In this document: positions 1 through 12,800 of the stretch, piece after piece | Numbering within the stretch: the first letter of the stretch is position 1 | How the letters are laid out: every line of letters begins with the position of its first letter | NCBI GenBank assembly: GCA_002245135.1 | Contig: NGBS01000603.1 | Location: forward strand, 62,001 to 126,000 | Direction of reading: 5' to 3' | Source: Proteromonas lacertae | Lineage: Eukaryota > Sar > Bigyra > Opalinata > Proteromonadidae | DNA length: 64,000 bases | Notes under the pieces: model-generated | What the model saw: the letters and a program-made list of their open reading frames with translations, nothing else | The model's database searches: none | Told to the model about the DNA's origin: nothing | Made by a program: the position numbers and the translations under genes

Positions 1-2145
1 CATATTATATCATACACAATATTATTATTTTCATTCAGTAGTTTTAACGCTTCATTACTATTTAAAGCAGTATCAACTATTCCTATATTGAATTTATATT
101 TTAATATTCTTTTACATAATGATAAATGTATTTTATCATCATCAATAAGTAATATTTTTTGATCAAAATGACTAAAAGACTTTGAATTTGAATTAAATCT
201 CACCAATGCATCTTTCTTTACTTCAACAGGAATTTTTATAGTAAAAGTACTACCAATATTTGGTTTTGAACAAACTGTTAATTTTCCATTCAATAATTTG
301 CACATATTATAACAAAATGATAATCCTAAACCATTTCCACCTCCTGATTGTAACTGAATTGGATCTACTTGTAAATGTTTCTCAAATATGTTCGGTAGAA
401 CTTCTTCAGATATCCCAACTCCACTATCTGTCACTGATACTTCTAAATATTTATCTTCAAATATTGTTGAGACTATTATTGATCCTCCATAATTTGTGAA
501 TTTATACGCATTCTATTTTTAACATTATTATATTTATTATTATACAGAAACTAAATTCATGATTATTTCTTGTATTCTTAAACCATCTCCAATAAAAACA
601 ATTGGAATGTCTTCATTACATATACTTTTATATAATATTCTTTTAGACTATATACATTATATATATAAATATACAATTAGATTATGTTTAAATGTATTTG
701 CAACTTCCCATAGTAAAGGTCTTATTTCAAATGGTTTATTAATTATTTCTAATTTCCCACATTCCATTTTATCTATTGTTAATACTGAATTTACGAGATT
801 GTTTATGTATATTGTTTGTGTATGGATTATATTTGCATAATAATCATTATCAACTGAATTTTTATGTTGATTTTCTATTGATTCATCTTTTTTACTATTA
901 CTTTTTATCTCTGAAAGAAGTCTATCTACATTATTGATATTATTTATATCAAAATCAATATTAAAAGAAAAGATTCGTTTCTTTTACTTATTGATTTATC
1001 ACTTGGATAACTACTACATCTGATTCGACTACTCTTATCACTTAATATTTGTTGTTGTTCATTTTGTTGTTTATGAATATTCTGTTTTTGTTGAATATTC
1101 ACATCTTCCAATGAGGTGGTTGTATCTGTTGATTTATACGATGATATTGAATGTTTAACTAGAGATTGTGGGTCAATAATAATGACTGATTTAGTCTTAT
1201 CTTCACATACATTATCTGTTGTTTGTTTAGTAATAAATGATGCAGCAAGTGATACTGTTGACAGTGGATTTCGAATCTATTTATATTTTAAAAAATAATA
1301 AATACATCATGAAACAGTTGATTAACATAATCAGATTTTGCACTGTTTGCTCGACAAGCTTCATCTGATTTTAGTTTCAATTCCAAAGATAATTTGAACA
1401 TATTATGTGAAGATCTTTCTATTGAATAACTACTGTATGTTATTAATATTATTGAAAAGATCAATAGTATGAATTGATAAATATATTTTTCTTTCTCTTT
1501 ATCTTCCAAACACACGAAGAATAGTATGATGTATATTAATAAATACCATAACACTAATCCAACTGTGTGTTGAAATGGCAAATGAAACAATAATACTGAA
1601 CTCACAGTCAATAACATCATTATTATTATTACGTTTGTATAATCATATTTGGATGAAATATCATTTCCCATTATTATATATCCCATAAATTTGACTGATG
1701 TCTATTACAGTATATCATATACAAATGAGATTATACAAATATAGAAATTGTTCCAACTACTACAAGTAGTATACAGCTACTAACCACAGAATAACTCTTT
1801 TCAATGGATGTGTATTGTATTAGTACAGCATATACAACACAAGAGACTATAATCATTAAACTACATACCAACCTCCACAGAACATATGACCTATGTTCTT
1901 CTGCAAAGTAAATTATATCAGGTATATATAAAACACAGTGGAGTATACAACACAAAAACACAGATATTAAACGAATCTTCCTAGAACATTAAAACACAAT
2001 AATACATTGATTCCTTATTAACATAGTTTCTGTATCTAGTTTCTACCTTCTGATTAATAAAACTATTCCAAAAATGATGTAATTTAAGATCAAACTCACT
2101 ATATTTGTCGTCATCATCCACATTTAATATAATAGAACAATTCAT
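1..2145 (-). CDS. Membrane hybrid histidine kinase (HisKA-HATPase-receiver), 3' end outside window
   Basis: Autophosphorylating sensor kinase with a receiver domain, acting at a membrane. I start at the ATG at 2145. A 25-nt intron (1981-2005) leads into several hydrophobic segments (about 1960-1450). The H-box reads FHD-IRNPLS across an intron near 1270-1300. The HATPase part has the N-box NLVSNAYKFT across an intron near 500-550, the G1 box DSGVGI and the G2 box GGGNGLGF near 330-420. A receiver domain begins with ILLIDDDKIHL near 140 and runs off the window. At least four introns are visible. Between about 960 and 1010 the frame must shift by +2 (or -1) in a low-complexity insert between the H-box and the ATP-binding part; this could be a missed intron, an indel, or assembly error. 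Family assignment is certain; the input signal is unknown. Confidence 0.88.
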
Positions 2146-2416
2146 GAGATGATATTGTATGATAACAAGAAATGAATTGATTTACAACGATATATAATTA
2201 ATATGAAAAAATGTCGATTCGAAAAATTATTATCATAGATAGTAACAGCAGTCTTATTCTGCTAATTGCTATATGCGATTGTTTTATTACGACAATTTTA
2301 AGTGTATTAATCTTAAATTTAATAGAGGCTTGTGATAATGAAAGCATAATCAACATATAAGTAAATATAAGTACTTATTTACATATTAAGCTTAGTATAT
2401 CGTTATTAAACTATTT

Positions 2417-3443
2417 CTAAGGCAAAAGAAATTGAGATATTTCTTCATCATCCTATAAAAATATATTCTACTGCATTGTATACATCTTTATCAATCTCTC
2501 TGAAAAGATAAGGATCACTACATTGTTTTAAATCATGAAATGGAGAAATCCACTGATTATAAAATATAAATTAAATATAAATATCTATACATCTATAAAT
2601 GAAGGTCCCATAAACATCTTCCAATTACCATACCACCCTCTATTAACACTATATCCAGGTGGACTCTTGAGATCAAGTGTTGTTCTATTAGAAACTACTA
2701 AATATAAGTGAAATAATGTAAACCAAGGAATGACAATCAATACAGAGAATGAACCAATAAATCTATTTCATTTTTATTTATATATTATATTTATACGCTG
2801 GTTCTCCTAAGACAGCTGAAAATGATTTCTTTGAAATGAAACAAGTTAGAGCCATATAAAAACAACCAAAGCACAGAATAACATAAAAATTGAATGAAGA
2901 ATTTCTTGTTGTAAAAGCCAATACAAGTTGCTGTCCAAGGGCAATGATGATCCATTGCTAATATACAACGCTAAATAATAGTTATATGATTAATACGTCA
3001 CATATATGACAGTGATGAGCTCTTGGAGGTCTAAATGTTGAACATTTTGTACATTGGGTAATTCCACGAGAAACTATTTTCATTGTATGTTCTATACTGA
3101 GCATCGTAACTAAATTTTCTACTCACTTTGCCTGGATCTATATCGATTTATTTAGTTGAATATAATAATACCTGTTACAACGGTTTTTACAAATGATATA
3201 ATTCCTAAAGCAAATATTGTCATAAACGAAATTAAGTAAATAAAGCATAAAAATTGTAATCCTGCTATACAACATATAAAAAGTATATAACGATACATTT
3301 ATATAATCCAACTATAAATAATGAATAGAGTGCAAAAAATAATCCATAAATGCCAAATATTACAGATGTACAAGCTAATGAACAATAACGGATTGATGGA
3401 CTATTGTTTTAAAAATATTGTGTATATACTTTGGATTTAACAT
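2417..3443 (-). CDS. DHHC-type palmitoyltransferase
   Basis: Transfers palmitate to cysteines of target proteins on endomembranes. Rebuilt from about eight short exons. Two N-terminal membrane segments are followed by the conserved TDPG motif, the cysteine-rich domain (CTKCSTFRPPRAHHCHICDRC) and the catalytic MDHHCPWTATCIG, then two more membrane segments, a TTxE-like SNRTTLDL and a short tail. Introns are very small: 26 nt at 2971-2996 inside the CRD and 19 nt at 2453-2471 before the last exon. Near 2820 one T must be skipped (run of four T on the coding strand) to keep the frame through the third membrane segment and the next splice; it then reads KEIISAVLGEPAFIGSFS. The start at 3443 is the only ATG before the first membrane segment. 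Family is certain, substrate unknown. Confidence 0.88.
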
Positions 3444-3577
3444 ATTTATAATGTAGTATATTCTACACTGTTCAAATAAAAGACAAAAATATAATATTCG
3501 AAACGAATAGTTTTTATTGTCCAAAAAATCTTTTCTCAATAAACAAACACAGTATAATAGAAATGAATAAATTCATT

Positions 3578-3605
3578 TAATAATAATAATAATAATAATA
3601 ATAAT
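3578..3605. repeat. TAA trinucleotide microsatellite
   Basis: About nine tandem TAA units in the intergenic space between the DHHC gene and the EST1-NYN gene. A similar run sits in an intron near 47795-47822. Confidence 0.9.
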
Positions 3606-3760
3606 ATATTGCTTCATCAACAAAGTAAGATGATTATTATGAGGTAAATTCTTCACCTCCTTTTTCTTCTGTTGATTATTCATCTGAAGTATGCATTAGG
3701 TTTGTAGTATTGAAGAATAATATATAGATTATCCTCAAAATATTTACTAATCAAGAGAAA

Positions 3761-6679
3761 TTAACTTGATTTTGGAGGAAAGCAATACTTAGGGTTAGGT
3801 AAAAACTCATCATTCACCCATGTATAAGTAATAATATGTCTTTTCAACCAATCTTTCTCATTTCTTTGTTGATAAGTATCTTTAAAACTCGATAAATGAT
3901 CTCTATACATATCATTACTAACAATAACACCATCATGTTGATGTGCATAACCAATACAGTAATTATCATCGTAATCTTGTGAAGGAGTTGCTATTAAATT
4001 ACCATTAGCTATCAATTCCTTTAATAAACCAATATCATCAGGGATTTGAGATGCTTTGTTTGACAAACCAACTTCCATTATTCTTTTCTTTTCACCCACA
4101 CGTGTATAGTCTAAATAATAATCTGGAATAAATCCAATTACTTTATGTCCTTTATTTTCCCAATACTCTATACATAATTTAATACCTTTACAGGAGAATA
4201 GTTTATTTCCACCATGTCTCATTGCAATATTTGGAGCATCCATTACTATTAAATAGCCATCTTCATTCTCATCCTTCATTAATAATGATGATGTTTGTTG
4301 CTGTTGTTGCTGTGGAGGTGGTAATCTATATGATGAAGTATTATTACCATATTCTACTCTTCTTCTTCCTCTGCCTCTACCTCTTGTTGTTGTTGTTGTT
4401 CTTTCTGGTGATAATGATGGTGGTGGTGGTGGAGATGTTTCTGGTTTAGTGATATGTAATAATCCACCTCTTACTTTCTTTTCTTTATTGTTATTCTCAG
4501 TTTCTTCATTATCATTTGATTCTGATAACAATGATTCATTATTTGTTTCATTTTCATTTTCATTTTCTTCATTATCTTCTTCATCATTAAATAAAATATC
4601 TTCTCTGTCTTCTATATCTCTTTCATCTTCTTCCTTATCTTCTTTTCTTATTTCTTCCTTTGTTGTATTTTCTTCATCTTTTCTATCCAAAAATTCTTCT
4701 TCATTAGCATAATAAGTATCAGTTTCATTATCATAATATATTGATTTATTTTCATATAATAAAGCACCATAATCCCTTATTCTCATTATTCTTATTTGAT
4801 TGGGTGTAAATATCTCATCATTTCCATCACCATCTTTATCATTATTTACACTACCCATTCTATCATCATCATTATCATCATCTTCATCATCTTCTTCTTC
4901 TTCATTAATATCAACTTCTTTTTCTTTTTCTTCTTCTTTTTCAACATTTTCTTCTGCTTCTGGTTTTGCTTCAGTTTCTACTTTTTCTTCATCACTTTTT
5001 TCTTTTTGAGGGGATTTATTTTTGGTTGTTTTTGTTTTCGTTTCATCTTTTATCATACCGATTGGCCACTATATAAATAATAATAATAATATATATTAAT
5101 AAATATACTAAATATCTTCTAAACGGAACATACATCCCATACAATACATCTTCACTCAAATCGCCTTTACTTTTATCACCATTTTCCATCACTTCATTAT
5201 CCTTAATACAATTCATAAATGGAGTGATCACTTCTACTAATCCAGTCATTACTTTATCTTCTATTAATTCTAAATGATCTGGATTATTGTTACACCAAAC
5301 GCAGAAAAAGCTGATTACTTTTAAATATACCATTAATTTCATATAAAAATCACTTTCTGCATTATCTTCGACTAAATAATTATCATATGTATTAATTATT
5401 TCTGTCATATACTTGTAAATGAAATTGATTATTTTCCTGCTTTCTATTTCATTGCTTTGTTTGATAATATCATAGGATAAAAGTAATAATACTAAAGATT
5501 CAGTTAAATATCCATAAACTATTGATTATAATATATATATATATATAAATACTATCAATAATTCCTTCGTTAAAACAACTCAACAACTCTTTCACTAACG
5601 TTACTGTCTTTCCTTCTGTTTCAACGTATTTATCATTATCAACATTCGAATAGCAGATATAAATTAATCTTAAGAAATATAAAGATAAAACAGAATGAGG
5701 AAGCATTTCATTTCTAAAATATTAGAAAAATTAAAAATATATATACATTTTTGGTAATGACGTTGAATTTGTGATTAATCTTTTCCTCTGTAATAATGTC
5801 ATTAGTTCATTATTTGCAGTACCCAAACTTGTTAATAATTTATCATTATTCTTTATACTGAATGCACAGCATTTACCACATATTAACTCAAAACAACTGG
5901 AATAGTTGAATTTCATTAGATTGTATTTATCAGAGATCTTTTCATTCACTTCTCCATTGATTGGTAATATTTTATGTGCCTTTATATAACTTTTGATATT
6001 TGGACTGGATATTTCTCCACTATTAGCTATTTCTCCTAAAATGAACAATACAATCTTGAACTATCTTTAATGGAGGGAATAATGGATCTTCTGCAACTAT
6101 ATTGTACAATATAGAAGGGGTGATAAGACTTGATTTTGTACTTTTTTATAATTGATTTCACTAATTCTGAAAAATATGTCTTTGCATTACTATATAAAAA
6201 ATAAATAAATATTATATTATTATACTCTATCAATTGCTGAAGTTCTTTTTTCTTAGTATCAGTGTTATAGTGATGATTTTTAAGTTCTTCAATTTTGTTC
6301 TTCACATCAGTTATCTAGTTGAAGTATATATACACAAAATATACATCTTTGTTATAAAGAATCCAAATCTTTTTAGGACTATTATTCTTTAATGCTTCTG
6401 TGATGTTGTTGAAGATCAAATACCTGTAGATTTTGCTTAGATTCTCTTTGATATAACTCAATGTCATTTCTTTTACCTCGCATGTCTTTGTAACTGTTCA
6501 ATTTGACGAATTCTTCTTGCCAGTTTTTCATATACAATATTAATTTCATCATTGTGGCTTTTGATGGATCAAAGTCTTTTATTATTGGTATTTTCTTAGT
6601 AATTGAGGTTGAATCTAGATTTTCGCTCTTAGCCCATGCAGGGATATTATTCTCATTAGATCCTATGAATACTATTCAT
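3761..6679 (-). CDS. EST1/SMG5-6-7-like protein fused to a Regnase-type NYN ribonuclease domain
   Basis: Predicted RNA-decay endonuclease of roughly 860 residues. The N-terminal half resembles the EST1/SMG TPR-like region: WILYNKDI, then FILGEIANSGE, then a helical stretch SYIKAHKILPINGE that matches the family pattern of a YYxxAxxLxPxNGxPYNQ helix pair. A long Asp/Glu-rich linker (about 5050-4600) and a PQ-rich stretch follow. The last 160 residues are a Zc3h12a/Regnase NYN domain: VMDAPNIAMRHGG, LFSCKGIKLCIEYW and DGVIVSNDMYRDH carry the conserved acidic active-site residues. All joins through eight introns are in frame, including 5069-5108, which links the SMG-like half to the acidic linker. 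The 5' end is unresolved: the frame is open to about 6664 without a clean ATG, so a small first exon may lie between 6670 and 6800. Alternatively 3761-5056 could be a separate gene starting at MIKDE, but the in-frame splice argues against it. Confidence 0.72.
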
Positions 6680-6881
6680 TATAGTATTTTATACTGCTTT
6701 TATACATAGATTGTATTTCTATGTTAATTTAAAATGAAATTAATTCCCAAATGTTAACAAAAATAGAGTCGTTCTAAAATGGGTGAATGATATTTAATCG
6801 AAAAAGAAAAACCGTTTTAATCGTTTCAATCATTAATTTTTGAATTTTTTATTGTATTAAAGTAAATATAGAAGTATAAAA
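6680..6881. promoter_or_regulatory. Divergent promoter region, EST1-NYN gene / dynein heavy chain
   Basis: About 200 bp of AT-rich DNA separates two genes transcribed away from each other; it must hold both 5' regions and perhaps the missing first exon of the minus-strand gene. I see no clear motif. Confidence 0.4.
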
Positions 6882-9800
6882 ATGTCAGAAGAAGATGTAG
6901 ATCCACGTATTACGTGGATGAAGAACTTAGTTGTACCAGCAACAGGAATACTAGATTTTGAGTGGACTAGAGTGATGAAGAAGGAAGTAAATCATCAAAT
7001 ACTTTATGATTTTATCAATACTGATCCTCGTATATATTATTATTATTATATTACTTGACTAGATGGTACAACAATTTATTTCTATGCAGTATTACCAAGT
7101 ACAGCAGCAATAGGTCAAGATGGATATTACATATTTGATCCTTTAGATTTAAGATTTTATGTGTCAAAGAATGAAATTCCTGCAGGAACACACGAATATA
7201 GATCGTACTATATGACAAAAGAAATGGATGGAGATATGGTAAATGAAGCAACAATGGCAGCTAATATTGATATGGGAGTAATGACAGGTGATCATTTAAG
7301 AAATGTAGCTGAAATCATCAATCAAATATATATTCCATTAATCGAAGATGGTCATCAAAAGAACAAGAATTCTGATAATACCACTTTAATCCAGGAGTTT
7401 AGAACAGTAATTCATACCTTAGCAAGTAGTTTAATAAATGCTAGTATGCATGTGAATGGTCAAGTATACTTAAAAATGCCAGATGTAACAAATGAAGAGT
7501 TGGAAAGTGGAGATGATTTTGATATGTTGGCAAAGTTAGAAGCCGCATTAGATGATTGGACACAACAAATAGCTTTAATAGTAGAACAAGAAAAAGGCAA
7601 AGTCCCCAAAGAACCAGGTCCAAATGGTGAAATCGAGTTTTGGCGTCAAAGAAATGCAATTATTTCTACTGTTTATGAACAAGCTAATTTACCCAAAGTT
7701 CAACAAATATTATCAGTCTTACAAAGATCAGGATCTGGTGGTTTATCTACATTCAATTTCCATCGTGATGAATTAAAGAAATTATATACAGAAGCAGTAG
7801 ATAATGTGAAATTCTTAGTCAACTTTAGAAAGATACTTTAAGAATATAATGACTGGTGATTTGAAGCTGATAAAAGAGACATTAGAACCATTAATGAATG
7901 GTTTGAGAATGATTTGGATTATATCTCGTCATTATAATACAGATGAAAGGATGGTTCCTTTAATGGAAAGAATAGCTGAAGAAATTGCAGATAAAGTTGC
8001 TTTAACAATTGATATAAAGAATATATTCAGAAAGCCATCCAGTGAAACAATAGAATTAGTTCAATTAGCAATTGATGTATTAGAAGGATGGAGTAGTACT
8101 TATCAATCAATAAGAAAGAAAATTGAAGATTCTGGAACAGATCACAGATGGGAATTTGAAAAGAGAAGATTATTTGAAAGAACCAATTATATGGCAGAGA
8201 TTTGTAAGAATATTCAAGAAGTTTCTAAAGTATTAGATGAATTTAAGAAGTTCCTTGGTCCTGATTTGAGAGAAGTAACTGGTGATACAGCAGGAATAGA
8301 TAATCTCTGTCAAAGAGTGGAAAGTTTGATTCAACCAATGGAAACATCTCCATTTGATATATTTGATAAGAAGTTTAAAGCAAGTTGGGAGAATGTAATG
8401 ACAACATTTAGAGATCAAGTTAGAACCTTTAGAAGAAATGACAGTAACATTTATTAATAGTTCATTTAGAAAATTACGAAGTGCTTTAGGTGCATTTGAA
8501 TTATTAAAAGGATTTCAGAATATAAAGAGTCGTCAAGCAATCAATGAAACAATGAATAAGAAATTTGATGATATTTTAGTTCAATTCTTGAAAGAAATTG
8601 ATGATGCTCAAAATCTATTTCATAGTAGACAAAGTAATCCACCATTGAATAAGAATTATCCACCTGTAGCTGGTGCAATTATCTGGGCAACTAGCTTATA
8701 TAGTTCATTACATGAAGCTGTTATTAGTTTTAAATCAAAACCTGGTTTAATGGAAAGTCCAAGAGGTTTACAAGTAAGAGAGAAGTATTTAGCATTATCA
8801 AAAGAAATTGACGCTTATGCATTGAATAAATATCAAGAATGGGTAAATCAAGTGAAAGTTGTAGCATCTGAACATTTAAAACAACCATTATTAACAACAG
8901 TAAATGCATTAAAAGGAAAATTACCAACTAAAAAGACAGTTCATATAAGTGGTGAATTTGTAATGCCACCTCCTCCATATGCTGTTAATTTCAGTAATGA
9001 ATTACGAACATTAGTAAAAGAATGCAAATATTTAGATGAAATCCAATTAGAAATACCTGAAACAGCATTAAATGTTTCACTACAAGCACAAAAATTCCAT
9101 TCTTATTGTGAAGCAATCGAACAAATGTTGAGTGATTATCATAATGTAATTAACAACTTAAATCCAGTGGAAAAGAACTTGCTTCATGGTAAATTAGATG
9201 AATTAAATAGTGTATTAAAACGTGGATTTGATCCATTGAATTGGAATTCTTTACATATTCATACATTTATTGATTTATGTAATAGTGCAATAATGAAATT
9301 CCAAAGCACTATTGGTAATATTCATAAATTCAGTAATTTGATAGAAGATGTAATTACAGCCATAACAAAGACCTCATTAGTTCAAGAAAAAGACTTTATT
9401 CCTACAAAAGTTTATGATTTAACCGAATTCTGTGATATATTAGAAAAGAATCGTCAGAAAAGAGTTCAAGTATTAAAATCTCAATATGAAAATATTGGTG
9501 ATCAATTAATAAAGATAGAAGAAGAAATCGAAAATACAAATACAGGAAAATCCCCATTAATGTATGATTATTATATCTATTGGGAAAAGAAGATATTTAA
9601 TGCCATAACAACAATGATATTAAAATCCTTTTCAACCCTTGGATCTTTATTACAAGTATTACCAAATTGTACAATAAAAAGAGGTCCATTATTTGAAATT
9701 GTTGCTTCAATCAATCCACCAGATATTGTTATAACTCCAACAATTCAAGATGTTGATAAGATGTTAAGAAAAGTAGTAGATCAGATAGTAGGAAGTGCAA

Positions 9801-12800
9801 GATCCTTTGTAAGATGGAAAGATCGAAGTTGTTTGAAATGTGAAGAATTGAAAGGTCCTGATGATGAACCGATAATATTTTCATTCTATGATGATATATC
9901 TGGTCATTCTCATGTAGTTAATATGATTTATTCAATTTGGCAAGGTTCATTCAAAGTATTATTCAATATGGTAAAGAAATATATTGATTCTTGGAGAAAA
10001 TATGATAAACCATATAAATTATGGGATACTAAAAAGAACCAAAAGGATCAATTCAGAGATCAAAAACCTGGTTTGATCTACTTTGATTCTAGATTAAGTG
10101 CTTATCAGAAATTAGCTCAAACTGTTAGTAAACTACCTGGTTTTAGAGATGTAGTATTTGTTCGAGTAGATTGTCAACAAGTAGCAATGGCAATACAGAA
10201 ACAAGCTGATGCTTTGAGATTAGAATATGGTGGAATAATGAGAGATTTGATATTTGATGTATTACAAAAGAATGAATGTATTTGTCATGATTTAAAGAGT
10301 GATTTGGATACTGTTTGTAATGATTTAGAAGATTTGAAATTCGTATTAAATAAAGTGAATGAAGTGACAAAAGAGAATTTAGGAATGTCTTTAGTTAGAG
10401 ATGAGATTGAAGAATGGTATAGAACATTAGAATTATACAATATTCCAGTAGATGATGCTGAAAAAGAAAGAGAATTAGCATTTAGAAAACTATGGAAAGA
10501 TACATTAGATTATGGTAATACAATGAATCATCGATTATCTCCAATTATTGAGAAATTCCGAAAAGTGACAGTAGAAGATGTGAATAAATTCTTAGCTGAG
10601 ATTGATGTATATCATCAAGAATACTTTGAACATGGTCCAACTAATGAAGAAATTACCTTAGATGAAGGTGTAGAATTATTAGATAAATTCAAATTACAAA
10701 CTCAAAAATTAAATGAAAAGAGAGAAGAATTAGTTAATACTGAGATGTTATTCAAACTACCCATCACTCCATATCCCAAATTAATCGAAGTACAACAAGA
10801 TATGAATAAGATAAATGAAATCTATGCGATGTATAAACGAATAAGAGACTTTATTGATGAGAATTCTAGTATGTTATGGAGTCAATTAGATATTGATCAA
10901 ATCCAACGAGGTGCTGATCAATTAGAGAAAGAATATAGAAAATTCTCAAAAGAATTGAAAGCTTATCCATTATATACAAAAGTAAAAGAAGTAATTGATA
11001 ATTTCAAAGAGAGTTTACCATTAATTCAGAATTTGAAAGATGATTGTATGAAACAAAGACATTGGCAAAAATTGATGGAAGTAACAGGAGTTCAATTCAC
11101 AATAACAAAGACATTTACATTACAAAACATCTTTGCAATGAATTTAGCAAGATTCAAAGATCAAATTGATGAAATTGTAGCTGGTGCTCAAGGTGAAGCA
11201 AAGATTGAAAATATGATAAAAAAGATTGAAGAAAAATGGAAGAATTTACAGTTTGGTTTAAGTAAATATATGAAAGGTAATGAAGATCGAGGTTTTGTAT
11301 TGAAAAGTGCAGATGATATAAAGATGATATTAGAAGAAGATATGTTGAATTTACAATCAATGAGTGGTTCAAGATTTGCTACAATCTTCATAGATGATGT
11401 AAAGACTTGGGAAAAGAAATTGAATACAGTTTCTGAATGTATAGAAATATGGTTTAAAGTACAAGCTAAATGGATGTATTTAGAAAGTATCTTTATTGGA
11501 AGTGAAGATATTCGTTTACAATTACCTGAAGAAAGTAAAAGATTTGATGCAATAGATAAGAATTGGAAGAATATAATGATAGGAACAAATAAAAATCCAA
11601 ATTGTGTAGATGCTTGTCATTGTGATAATCGAGTTGAAACATTAAATGCATTGAGTAAGAAATTAGATGATTGTCAAAAAGGATTGAGTGATTATTTAGC
11701 AACTAAACGTAATGCTTTCCCTCGTTTCTTCTTCTTATCTGATGATGAGTTATTGAGTGTATTAGGTTCATCTGATCCACAATCTATTCAAGTTCATTTG
11801 TTGAAATTATTTGCAAATTGTAAAACAATTCATTTTGGTCGAGGATGTGAAACTGTAACAGGTATGACAAGTAGTGAAGGAGAATCGTATAATTTTGAAG
11901 ATCCATCAACTGTAGAAGGTCCAGTAGAAAACTGGATGACAAATGTTCAAGAAGAAATGAAGCATTCTTTAAGAATCATCTGTAAAACAGGTGTATTCTA
12001 TTATGCAAAACATGAACGTATTCCATGGATAGAAGAAAGATTAGGTATGGTGACAGTATTAGGAAGTCAAATCTGGTGGACATGGGAAGTAGAAGATGTA
12101 TTCCGAAGAGTGAGACAAGGTGATAAAAGAGCTATGAAAACATTAGAAAGAAAATTAACAGGTCAATTAAATGCAATGGTTGCGAAAGTTCGAGAAAATT
12201 TGGTAGAAAATACAAGAAAGAAGTTTAATACATTATTAATTATAGATGTTCATGCTCGAGATATAGTTGATTCATTTGTAAGAGATAGTATATTAGATGA
12301 AAGAGAATTTGCTTGGGAAAGTCAATTGAGATTCTATTGGGATCATGATAGTGATGATGTAAGAATTAGACAATGCACTGGTACATTTAAATATGGTTAT
12401 GAATATATGGGATTGAATGATCGTTTAGTTATTACACCATTAACTGATAGATGTTATATGACAATTACTCAAGCATTGACATTCAATTTAGGATGTTCAC
12501 CTGCTGGTCCAGCTGGAACAGGTAAGACTGAAACTGTGAAAGATTTGAGTAAAGGTTTGGCTTTACCTTGTTTTGTAACAAACTGTGGTGAAGGTTTGGA
12601 TTATAAAGCGATGGGTAGTATCTTTAGTGGTTTATGTCAAGTTGGAGCTTGGGGTTGTTTTGATGAATTTAATCGTATTAATATCGAAGTGTTATCTGTT
12701 GTATCAGCTCCAAATTCGAGCCTATTCAAAATGCATTGAATGAAGGTGCTGATGTAGTTGATATTGGTTTAGGTAAAGAAGTGAAATTAGATAGTCGTGT

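Noticed and set aside
4222-5080. Plus-strand ORFs rich in Ser, Phe and Ile opposite the EST1-NYN gene
   Set aside because: They are the antisense of Glu/Asp/Lys-rich codons of the acidic linker.
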